From Bryobacterales bacterium (lineage in GTDB: Bacteria; Acidobacteriota; Terriglobia; Bryobacterales; Bryobacteraceae), in assembly GCA_016789785.1 (NCBI GenBank), contig JAEUQE010000040.1, forward strand, positions 1 through 46,938: a DNA stretch of 46,938 nucleotides. Reading direction: 5' to 3'. Position numbers and translations under genes: made by a program. Within the stretch, counting starts at the first letter, position 1. Each line of letters begins with the position of its first letter. Positions 33,083 to 40,468 of this stretch are shown here, piece after piece. The notes beneath the pieces are model-generated. The model was not told where the DNA came from. It was given only the letters and a program-made list of their open reading frames with translations, and made no database searches.

Positions 33083-33610
33083 CTACTCCGTCGGACGCAA
33101 GACCTTCGCGATCGCCTGAATCGTGGACCAACTACGCGTGGTTGCGGGAATGCCGAAGATCCGGTCCAACTCGCCGAGGTAGCGAATCGCTCTCATCTCG
33201 CGACGGTGCATCCCGATCACGAATCGGCCTTCCACGCCGAGGACGCGTACCGCCCACTCGCTGTCCGCCGGAAGTTGCAGAGGCAATGACGGACGAACGC
33301 GTGGCCGGCGGGACAGCAGACTCACGAACTGGATCACATCAGGCGCCTGCGGGTGACTCGCAAAATAATCGAGAGCCACCAATTTCAAGACGTCGTGGCC
33401 AGTGCAGATCATGATCTCGGTATCGAAGGGAAGCCTTTGCGCAATCTCGTAACGAGCGTGCGCGCGTGTCATGCGACTTCGGATCACGAATGTCCCCGTT
33501 GCGCCGATGCTCACGATATCGAGATGCCGAAGCTCGTGAGCAAGCAGCGACGGACGGAATCTCCGGTGTCCGCCGACATTCACGCCTCTCAGCATCACGA
33601 CGAGCGACAT
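33083..33610 (-). CDS. DUF1697 family protein
   Basis: A 175-residue protein with the DUF1697 opening VVMLRGVNVGGH and an alpha/beta layout of the usual family length. The family has no established function. The longer frame to 33727 enters the receptor terminator region and is not supported; MSLVVMLRG at 33610 fits the family start. It lies downstream of the receptor gene beyond a terminator, so it probably has its own promoter between 33611 and 33676. Confidence 0.8.
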   Translation of the reverse strand: MSLVVMLRGVNVGGHRRFRPSLLAHELRHLDIVSIGATGTFVIRSRMTRAHARYEIAQRLPFDTEIMICTGHDVLKLVALDYFASHPQAPDVIQFVSLLSRRPRVRPSLPLQLPADSEWAVRVLGVEGRFVIGMHRREMRAIRYLGELDRIFGIPATTRSWSTIQAIAKVLRPTE

Positions 33611-33676
33611 AGGCCGATTGCGCCAGCGTATCAGAACGCCAGACCGCACCGAAGTCGCCCCTCGCCAGCGTCCAGA

Positions 33677-33711
33677 CAAAAAATAAGGGCTGAGCCTCGC
33701 GGCCCAGCCCT
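33677..33711 (-). terminator. intrinsic terminator of the TonB receptor gene
   Basis: On the minus strand a GC-rich hairpin (GGGCTGG and CTCAGCCC arms, plus positions 33687-33710) is followed by TTATTTTTT. It lies 31 bases after the receptor stop codon. Confidence 0.8.
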
Positions 33712-33741
33712 CGATAAACAAACCCAACTTGCAGCGCGCCG

Positions 33742-36700
33742 TTAGAAAACGATGCGCGCGCCCAACTGAATGCGGCGGCGTCCGCCGTCCGTGTTCCAGT
33801 GGTTCAGGAACGCGGTGGAGTTCACGCGGGCGTCCGGAATGCCGAAGTTGCGCGTGTTGGTCAGGTTGAACATGTCGGCCCGGAGTTGCAACTTCATCCG
33901 TTCCGTGATGTTCGTGTTCTTCATGAAGCCGATGTCCAGGTTGGCGATACCGTCAGCGCGGATGATGCCGCGGCCAGCGTTACCCACCTGCTCAGCAGCC
34001 GTAATCTGGCGGAAAAACCGCTCGCCGCCCTGCGACCGGCGATACAGGTCCTCAATGCCGGTCGATGCCACGTCGGTGTTTGTGATCACCATCGGGCGGA
34101 TGGCCACGCCCACGAGTCCGCTGATTCCGGCCAACCGGCCAGCCGGGTCGGCGCCATTGAGCGGAGTGAACGGCGCGCCTGACTGGAAGGTCAGGAACGG
34201 CGACATCTGCCAGCCGCCCAGGATGCGCCCGAGGACGCCCGTCTGCGACTGATAAAACGGCACTTCCCAAACTCCGTTCACGGTGAAGCGGTGCGGCCGG
34301 TCAAACGTCGAGCGGCCCCGCTCGGCCTGCCGGTTGAAGCTGTCCTGCGCCACCGCCACGTCGGCCAGCGCGTTCGGGTTGAACAACTCCGACGCATCGT
34401 CGATGAACGCGCTCCAGGTATAGTGTGCGCCCATCGAGAAGTTGCGCGACAGGCGCTTTTCGAGCGATGCCTGCATGGAATGGTAGATCGAGCTGGCGCA
34501 GTTGCAGCGCTCGCGCACCACGCCCAGAAACTGATTCGTCCGCATTGCTGGCGACGAGCCCGGAATGATCGGGTTGTTGTCGATGGTCTGGAACAGCCCG
34601 GTACCCTTGGTCCCGATCCAGCCCACCGTCACCGCCCAGTCCTTCGACAATTCGCGCTGCAGTTGGAAGGCGAACTGCTCTGCAATCGCTGCCCGGTTGT
34701 CGTTGGACAGAATCGTCCGGTTGGCCGTCCGCGGATTGGCAGGCACGCCAACGCGCCGCGCGTTCTGGATGGTTGCGAACGCGTTCTGCGCCACCCCGCC
34801 CTGAATGAAGTTCACCGAGTTCAGGAATGGAAACGCCGATGCTACGTTCAACGTGAGGTTGACGAAGTTGTGATCGTAGGTCCGCGAATAACCGCCGCGC
34901 AGAACCGTCTGGCCATCGCCGGTCAAAAATCCCAGCTTCGGCAGCCGGTAGTTGAACCCGAAGCGTGGTGCGAAGTTGTTCAGGTCGCGAGGGGGCGTCG
35001 GGGTCATCCGGAAGTCCGGGTTGCCGCCGGCGGCCGCCACAATGCGCTTGTTCACTTCGTAAATGCCCGTCCAGGTGGGCCCGGCTGTCTCGTAGCGCAA
35101 CCCGTAGGTCAGGGTCAGGGCGGGTGTCACCCGCCATTCGTCCTGCACAAACCCGAAGTAGTCGTAATACTTGAACGGCCAGATCACGTCGCCGCCGGGC
35201 AGCGTCGCGTTGATGGTGGCCACCGTCGCGACGTCGTCAAACAGCCGCTGCAGCGTGTCGTAGGACAACGAACCGCGCGCTGTCGGCCCGAAGAAGCTGA
35301 CGATGTCGCGCCGCGAAAAGTCGATGCCGAACTTGATGGAGTGCTTGCCGCTGATGATGCCGGTGGTGTTCTGTAATTGGTAGGTGTTGTTGCGGCGGAA
35401 CTGCGGCAGGTTCACCGCCAGCCCGATGGCCGTGCGGCTGGCGGCGGCGTTGATGCCCACCAAGCCCAACTCGCCAACCTCAAGCGACGGAATCGCCTCC
35501 GACGCCGAATTGGTCGCGTTGGTCAGCGTGTTCACGCGCTGATACGCCACCCGGAACTCGTTGAACGCCCGCGAACTCAGAGTACTGTTCAGAGCGACGA
35601 TGGCCGACTGGTTCCGCGCCGGCGATACCGTCGTCAACCCCGGCGGCGTCACCTGGCCCGAACCATAGCTCAGGTCGTCGTTGACCATGTACCGCATGGT
35701 GATGCTGTGTTTGTCGTTAAAGCGGTGGTCGCCGCGCGCAGACCCCTGCCAGTTGGTCTGGCCCACCGAGGCTGACCCGGTGATCGTACCCACCGGAACC
35801 TGGAAAGTCTGCCCGCCCGCCATCAGCGGAACGGTGCGTCCGGTGGCCACCTGTGCCGCCGGCAGAAACGCCAGCAGCGCCTGAATCTGCGGCCGCGTTC
35901 CGCCGACGCGCTCGAGAATCGCACGGCCTTCGCTGGTGGGCGCCCCGCTCAGCGTTGTGCCGAAGCCCTGCTGCCGGACGGTCCAGCGCTGCAGCGACGT
36001 GAAGAAGAACGTCTTGTTCTTGCCGTTGTACACCTTCGGGATGTACACCGGCCCGCCAATCGTGCCGCCAAACTGGTTTTCCACCAGGAACGGTACGCGC
36101 CTCACCCGCGCGTTCACTTCCTGGTTGGACAGAGTGTTCAGCTTGTTGCCGTTGTAGAACCAGAAGCCGGAACCGTGCAGTTCGTTCGTCCCGTTCTTGG
36201 TCACAATTGACACCACGCTTCCCGCCGCCCGGCCATACTCTGCCAGAAACTGGTTCGTGATGATGCGGAATTCGGCAACGACGTCCGGGTTGTTGATGGT
36301 CTGCTGGTTGCCCGTGACCGACGGATCGTTGGAATCCTGCCCGTCGATCATGAAGTTGTTCGACCGGACGCGCATCCCGTTCACCGAGAAGTTCACGCCG
36401 CCTGAGGCAAACGCAGTCTGCCCAGACGAAAGCTGCGAAACGCCCGGCACCGACAGCGCCAGGTTCAACACGTTGCGGTTAACCGCCAGCGGCAACTCCG
36501 AGACGCGCTTGGCCTCGAAGTTCGTGCCCACTTCGGCGTTCGAGGTGTTGACGATCAGAGCATCGGAGTTCACCGTAATCGTTTCCGCAGTGGCCGATAC
36601 CTCGAGCTTGATCGGAAGATTTGCATTCTGGTTCAGACGCAGAACGATGGGGCCTTGCTTGAATCGCGCGAAGCCGGCCTTTTCCACCGACACTTCGTAG

Positions 36701-36927
36701 CTACCAATGATCAACTGGCGTACGCGGAACGACCCGTCGAGCGCTGTGACGGTTTCGTTGCTGATATTCGTATCCAGGCTGCGAACAACAACCTTGGCAT
36801 CGACTACGGCCGCCCCGGAAGCATCGGTAACCGTTCCCAGGATTTCTGAATAGGTGGATTGGGCCAACGTAACACCCGCCGCGCACCAAAGGGCCAGCAG
36901 GCTCACGCCTAGCGTATGGAGGCGCAT
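33742..36927 (-). CDS. Oar-like TonB-dependent receptor
   Basis: A 1061-residue outer-membrane receptor. It has a signal peptide (VSLLALWCAAGVTLAQ), a carboxypeptidase-regulatory-like Ig-type domain (residues 25-110, ILGTVTDASGAAVVDAKV), a plug domain (NFMIDGQDSNDPSVTGNQQ, GSVVSIVTKNGTN) and a long beta-barrel ending in Phe (LGARIVF), the normal end for barrel insertion. Such proteins are numerous in Acidobacteria and import large substrates, often oligosaccharides, using TonB energy. No carbohydrate enzyme is adjacent, so the substrate is unknown. A GAGG sequence lies near the ATG, and a terminator follows. A decayed paralogue fragment lies upstream on the same strand. Confidence 0.92.
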   Translation of the reverse strand: MRLHTLGVSLLALWCAAGVTLAQSTYSEILGTVTDASGAAVVDAKVVVRSLDTNISNETVTALDGSFRVRQLIIGSYEVSVEKAGFARFKQGPIVLRLNQNANLPIKLEVSATAETITVNSDALIVNTSNAEVGTNFEAKRVSELPLAVNRNVLNLALSVPGVSQLSSGQTAFASGGVNFSVNGMRVRSNNFMIDGQDSNDPSVTGNQQTINNPDVVAEFRIITNQFLAEYGRAAGSVVSIVTKNGTNELHGSGFWFYNGNKLNTLSNQEVNARVRRVPFLVENQFGGTIGGPVYIPKVYNGKNKTFFFTSLQRWTVRQQGFGTTLSGAPTSEGRAILERVGGTRPQIQALLAFLPAAQVATGRTVPLMAGGQTFQVPVGTITGSASVGQTNWQGSARGDHRFNDKHSITMRYMVNDDLSYGSGQVTPPGLTTVSPARNQSAIVALNSTLSSRAFNEFRVAYQRVNTLTNATNSASEAIPSLEVGELGLVGINAAASRTAIGLAVNLPQFRRNNTYQLQNTTGIISGKHSIKFGIDFSRRDIVSFFGPTARGSLSYDTLQRLFDDVATVATINATLPGGDVIWPFKYYDYFGFVQDEWRVTPALTLTYGLRYETAGPTWTGIYEVNKRIVAAAGGNPDFRMTPTPPRDLNNFAPRFGFNYRLPKLGFLTGDGQTVLRGGYSRTYDHNFVNLTLNVASAFPFLNSVNFIQGGVAQNAFATIQNARRVGVPANPRTANRTILSNDNRAAIAEQFAFQLQRELSKDWAVTVGWIGTKGTGLFQTIDNNPIIPGSSPAMRTNQFLGVVRERCNCASSIYHSMQASLEKRLSRNFSMGAHYTWSAFIDDASELFNPNALADVAVAQDSFNRQAERGRSTFDRPHRFTVNGVWEVPFYQSQTGVLGRILGGWQMSPFLTFQSGAPFTPLNGADPAGRLAGISGLVGVAIRPMVITNTDVASTGIEDLYRRSQGGERFFRQITAAEQVGNAGRGIIRADGIANLDIGFMKNTNITERMKLQLRADMFNLTNTRNFGIPDARVNSTAFLNHWNTDGGRRRIQLGARIVF

Positions 36928-36961
36928 AACCTAACCTCACTGAGTTTTGACTTGACTCGCG

Positions 36962-37100
36962 AATAACGGTTATTGCCCAGTCGGCGGCGCATCTGACAGA
37001 GGGGGCCGCAGCGAATCGCGGTGCGTCGCAAGAACAGCAAGCACGAGGTTGGAAAGAACTGGGGAGACAACCCTCTTTAGAGCCTGTTACAAGAGTAACA
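36962..37100. promoter_or_regulatory. two short palindromes upstream of the receptor
   Basis: AATAACGGTTATT (36962-36974) and TGTTAC-AAGA-GTAACA (37085-37100) are perfect inverted repeats in the leader or promoter region of the receptor gene. They are candidate operators; no clear -35/-10 pair was found. The remaining bases of 36928-37129 show nothing else. Confidence 0.35.
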
Positions 37101-37129
37101 CACCGTCGCCAAAAGGCAACCAGAAGTTA

Positions 37130-37510
37130 ATTCCCGAAAGACGGCAGCCCGCGTGACACCCGCGAGCGGTGAGAACGGAGCGCCACTCTGTTCGTCGTGA
37201 AGCGATTCGGCCGGAGGTACGTGGAGCGGCCACGGTCAACTGTGAGCGCCCATCGAGAAGTTTGCCGAGAGATGCTTCGAGCGCGGTCTGGAACGGTGAC
37301 AGATCGACGAGGCGGAGTTGGCCCCGCCACGAATCATGCCACGATCGGCGATCACGCGCGCCAGTTCGCGGTGGAACTGGAATGCGAAATGGCCGGAGTA
37401 GAGCGCCGGTAGCCCGAGTCCACGCAGCCGCGATATCTGAATGCGCTGGAGGTTCACGCGTGGCCAGATGGTCATTCACAAGGGTGGGCGGGAACGCGCC
37501 ATCCGCTGCG
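37130..37510 (-). pseudogene. decayed fragment of a TonB-dependent receptor
   Basis: Short pieces in shifting frames match the intact receptor in order: HFAFQFHREL against QFAFQLQREL, SASSICH with ANFSMGAH against CASSIYH with RNFSMGAH, and DRGRSTYLRPNRFTTN against ERGRSTFDRPHRFTVN. DNA similarity is plain at 37241-37330 against 34430-34500. Parts between these blocks are deleted and frames are broken, so this is a relic of a paralogous receptor gene, about 380 bases out of an original 3 kb. Confidence 0.75.
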
Positions 37511-37519
37511 CAAGAAACG

Positions 37520-38746
37520 TTACCGCTGTTGATCGAACGCAAGAATTGTTAACAGAACCGTCTGTGGACCCTTCCAGGCATTGGCCGGCTCGAACCACTC
37601 CTGCAGGGAATGGGCATTGTCACTGCGTCCGCCACCGCCCAGCGTGACCGCGGGGATCCCGAGGCTGATGGGCAAGTTCGAATCGGTGCTGCCGAACCCG
37701 AGCGACGGCGTGTGGCCAGTGGCTTTCGACGCCCAAACGGACGCTTCCACGAGAGGTGCGGTAGCCGGAGTCTCTCCTCCGGGACGGTTGCTGACGAGTT
37801 TCACCTCGGACTTCAAGGCTGTGCCCGATGCTGCGCGCCGGCGGTTTTCCTCGTCCACTCCGCCGCGGACGGCTTCATGAAACTTCAACTCGAGCCGGTC
37901 CAACTCCGAGGGGCTCTCCGATCGAAGGTCGACCTCCAACCAGCTCTCCTCGGCAATCGCATTGACGGCCGTGCCGCCACCGATCCGCCCGACGTTGAAC
38001 GTGGTCTTCGGCTTGGCCGGAGTCTCGATGGCGGCGATGCGTGAGATGATCGCGCCAAGAGCGTGCGAGGGGCTCGGACGTCCGAAGTTGCCGTAGCTGT
38101 GACCACCAGGGCCACGCAGCGTGACACGATAGCGCTTCACTCCGGTGCCGCCGTTGACGATTCGCGCCGGACTGGTGCCATCAATCGAGAGGAAGGCGTC
38201 AAAGCGGGTGCGGTGGGGGCTCTCTTTGAAGAGATACCGCACGCCGATCAGATCGCCGAGCCCCTCCTCACCCACATTGGCAACAAACAAGATCGTGCGA
38301 TTGGTTGCGATGCCGGCGTGGTCGAGAGCTTCGGCCAAAGCGATCAGCGCCGCAAGGCCGCGGGAATCGTCGGCAAGTCCAGGCCCGTGCCAGCGATCGC
38401 CCTCTTTGCGAACCTTCGTGTTCACGCCGGGGGCGAACGAGATGTCGAGATGCGCCGCGATAACCAGAGTGCGCTCCGATTTGCCGGGTCGCCAGCCGAG
38501 CACGTTGCCTTGTTTGTCGATCTCGACGTTCTTCAAGCCAACCCGGCGGAACTCGGCCTCCATGAACTTCGCGCGCTCCTGCTCGTGAAACGTAGGCGCG
38601 GGAATCTCGGCGATTCGCACTTGCAGATCGAGATGCCGCGCATCCTGGGCATGGATGTATTCGAGGGCCTTCTTCACGTTGGGCCGGGAAAGCAGCGCAT
38701 CATTGGCGATCAGGGAAGAGGCAGCGAGGAACGCAAGCAGCAGCAT
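37520..38746 (-). CDS. M20-family metallopeptidase, exported
   Basis: A 408-residue M20 peptidase. Zinc ligands and catalytic acids are in VIAAHLDISF (His, Asp), GLADDSRGLAAL (bridging Asp), VGEEGLGD (catalytic Glu pair), FLSIDG and the C-terminal DNAHSLQEWF. A lid/dimerisation domain with RGPGGHSYGNFGRPSP lies in the middle. The N-terminus MLLLAFLAASSLIAN is a probable signal peptide. It resembles tripeptidase T/acetylornithine deacetylase-like dipeptidases. The open frame extends far upstream antisense to the hydrolase; ATG 38746 is chosen from the signal peptide. A -10-like TATCAT lies 6 bases upstream. Confidence 0.88.
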   Translation of the reverse strand: MLLLAFLAASSLIANDALLSRPNVKKALEYIHAQDARHLDLQVRIAEIPAPTFHEQERAKFMEAEFRRVGLKNVEIDKQGNVLGWRPGKSERTLVIAAHLDISFAPGVNTKVRKEGDRWHGPGLADDSRGLAALIALAEALDHAGIATNRTILFVANVGEEGLGDLIGVRYLFKESPHRTRFDAFLSIDGTSPARIVNGGTGVKRYRVTLRGPGGHSYGNFGRPSPSHALGAIISRIAAIETPAKPKTTFNVGRIGGGTAVNAIAEESWLEVDLRSESPSELDRLELKFHEAVRGGVDEENRRRAASGTALKSEVKLVSNRPGGETPATAPLVEASVWASKATGHTPSLGFGSTDSNLPISLGIPAVTLGGGGRSDNAHSLQEWFEPANAWKGPQTVLLTILAFDQQR

Positions 38747-38748
38747 TC

Positions 38749-38758
38749 TATGATGATA
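38749..38758. promoter_or_regulatory. overlapping divergent -10 elements
   Basis: Only 18 bases separate the start codons of the leftward peptidase (38746) and the rightward hydrolase (38765). They contain TATGAT (38749-38754, plus) and TATCAT (38758-38753, minus) inside the inverted repeat TCTAT-GATG-ATAGA. Each -10 is 6 to 10 bases from its ATG, so both messages would be leaderless or nearly so. Confidence 0.45.
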
Positions 38759-38764
38759 GAAGCT

Positions 38765-39646
38765 ATGGGCTTCCAGTTTGTAGAGACCAACGGCGTCAAG
38801 CTGAATACTTCGATTACCGGCTCCGGCGAAACCATCGTCCTTCTGCATGGCTTCCCCGAGTTCTGGTATTGCTGGCGCGGTGTGATGAACGGATTGGCGG
38901 GATATCGCCTGGTGGTCCCCGACATGCGTGGTTATCATCTCTCCGATAAGCCCGAGGGCGTGCACAACTACAACGTTCGGGCGTTGATGGCGGACGTGAT
39001 TGGCTTGATCGAGCAGGTCGGCGAAGGTCCCGTCACACTGGTGGGGCACGACTGGGGAGGCGCGATTGCTTGGATCGTGGCGGCTTTTCGTCCTGATCTC
39101 GTCACCCGGCTGGTCATCATCAACGCACCGCACCCGAGCATCTTCACTCGGGAGATTCTCGCCAATCCGGAGCAGCAGAAGGCGTCGCAGTACATGCACG
39201 CGCTGAGCCGGCCCGATGCCGAAGCGGTCTTCTCCGCGGATGGTTTCGCGGAGTTGAAGAATGCCATGGGGATGCGCCGCTGGGATGCCGCTGTGATTGA
39301 GAGATACGAAGAAGCCTGGAGCAAGCCCGGCGCACTTACCGCGATGTTGAACTACTACCGTGCGATGGCGAACAAACCGCCGGATTTCTCCAAAGACGAG
39401 CCGCCTCAGGACGGACTCCGCCCGGAAGATCAGACTCGCATTCCCGCCATCCGCATCACAGTGCCGGTGCTGGTGATCTGGGGGGAGCGAGACCACGCTT
39501 TGCTGACTGGCAATCTCGACGGGCTGGAGCACTATGTGCCGAACCTGCGCATCCACCGGATTGCAAGGGCGTCGCATTGGGTGCCCGCGGAAGCGCCGGA
39601 AGAGGTGGCGAGGCTGATTGGTGAGTTCTGCGCGGGCCGGTTATGA
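38765..39646 (+). CDS. epoxide hydrolase-like alpha/beta hydrolase
   Basis: A 293-residue hydrolase with HGFPEFWYCWR (oxyanion HGxP), nucleophile Asp in VGHDWGGAIAW, the acid in VIWGERDHAL and the catalytic His in RASHWVPAEAP. The Asp nucleophile and the WYCWR motif indicate an epoxide hydrolase or haloalkane dehalogenase relative rather than an esterase. The start MGFQFVETNG at 38765 is chosen; in-frame alternatives begin up to five codons earlier. It converges on the RsbW-like gene, with a 6-base overlap of the ends. Confidence 0.88.
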   Translation: MGFQFVETNGVKLNTSITGSGETIVLLHGFPEFWYCWRGVMNGLAGYRLVVPDMRGYHLSDKPEGVHNYNVRALMADVIGLIEQVGEGPVTLVGHDWGGAIAWIVAAFRPDLVTRLVIINAPHPSIFTREILANPEQQKASQYMHALSRPDAEAVFSADGFAELKNAMGMRRWDAAVIERYEEAWSKPGALTAMLNYYRAMANKPPDFSKDEPPQDGLRPEDQTRIPAIRITVPVLVIWGERDHALLTGNLDGLEHYVPNLRIHRIARASHWVPAEAPEEVARLIGEFCAGRL

Positions 39647-40078
39647 CGGCTTCTTGAGCTTCTTCACCATGCGCAATTCGTTGCGCTCGCCGGGCTTGAT
39701 CTGATACTGCACTTCGTCCATCACCAGCTTCATCATGCGCATGCCGAGGCCGCCGGACCTGCGCTCCTCCACCAGTCTCTTGAGGTCTTTCTGGACGACG
39801 CCCGAAGGGTCGAAGCCTTTGCCGGTGTCGATGACCGTGATCTCCACCTGATCGGCGTCGAGACGGGCGCGCACCATCACCTCTTGTGTCTGATCCATGG
39901 CATAGGCATGCTCGATGACGTTGGCGCAGGCTTCATCGACGGCGAGTTCGATCATCGACAGTTCGGACTCCGAGAGGCCGGCCTGCTTGCCGATGTTGGC
40001 GACGAAGTCACGGATCAGCGCGAGGTTCTCCGTGGACGAGGGGACGTGAAGGAGGAAACGGCGTTCGAAATCCGGCAT
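39641..40078 (-). CDS. RsbW-like anti-sigma serine kinase
   Basis: A 145-residue GHKL kinase of the HATPase_c_2 group. The N box is [14 protein letters not shown]1 is DTGKGFDP and the lid/G2 region is [17 protein letters not shown]. In partner switching it phosphorylates the STAS antagonist and holds a sigma factor or other target inactive. It is the last of four leftward genes: two PP2C phosphatases, STAS, kinase. No sigma factor gene is adjacent, so the target is elsewhere or is not a sigma factor. Confidence 0.9.
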   Translation of the reverse strand: MPDFERRFLLHVPSSTENLALIRDFVANIGKQAGLSESELSMIELAVDEACANVIEHAYAMDQTQEVMVRARLDADQVEITVIDTGKGFDPSGVVQKDLKRLVEERRSGGLGMRMMKLVMDEVQYQIKPGERNELRMVKKLKKPS

Positions 40079-40093
40079 AAGTAGATCCTTGGT

Positions 40094-40450
40094 TTATGCG
40101 CTTTCCGCGAACTTGGCGATCGCTTTCGGTACATCGTCGACGATGTCGAACAGGGTTTGGAATCCGAGGATTTCGAACACCTGCAGGACCTTCGGAATCA
40201 CGGCGCAGATCTTGATGTCCCCGCCGGCATCACGGATTTCTTCAATGAAGCTCATGAAGACACCCAGCCCCGCGGAGGAGATGTAGCTGAGTTTCTCGCA
40301 ATTGACAATGATGCGATTGCGCCCGGCGGTAAACTCCTTTTGAATGCTCTCTTCGAACACCGGCGCCGTGTGGGCATCCAGAAAACCGTCCAGCGCGAGA
40401 ACGGAAATGCCCTCCTGCTGCGATGCGTGAACTGCGAATGACGTGGACAA
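40094..40450 (-). CDS. STAS-domain anti-sigma factor antagonist
   Basis: A 118-residue STAS protein (RsbV/SpoIIAA type). The phospho-acceptor lies in LSYISSAGLGVF (Ser58 or Ser59, the second by comparison with SpoIIAA). When dephosphorylated by the PP2C proteins encoded just upstream it should bind and titrate the kinase encoded 15 bases downstream. Confidence 0.9.
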   Translation of the reverse strand: MSTSFAVHASQQEGISVLALDGFLDAHTAPVFEESIQKEFTAGRNRIIVNCEKLSYISSAGLGVFMSFIEEIRDAGGDIKICAVIPKVLQVFEILGFQTLFDIVDDVPKAIAKFAESA

Positions 40451-40468
40451 CGAATCCTCCTGAACTCC

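Noticed and set aside
34291..35376. 361-residue rightward open frame opposite the TonB receptor
   Set aside because: Antisense shadow; the receptor on the other strand is supported by full-length domain matches.
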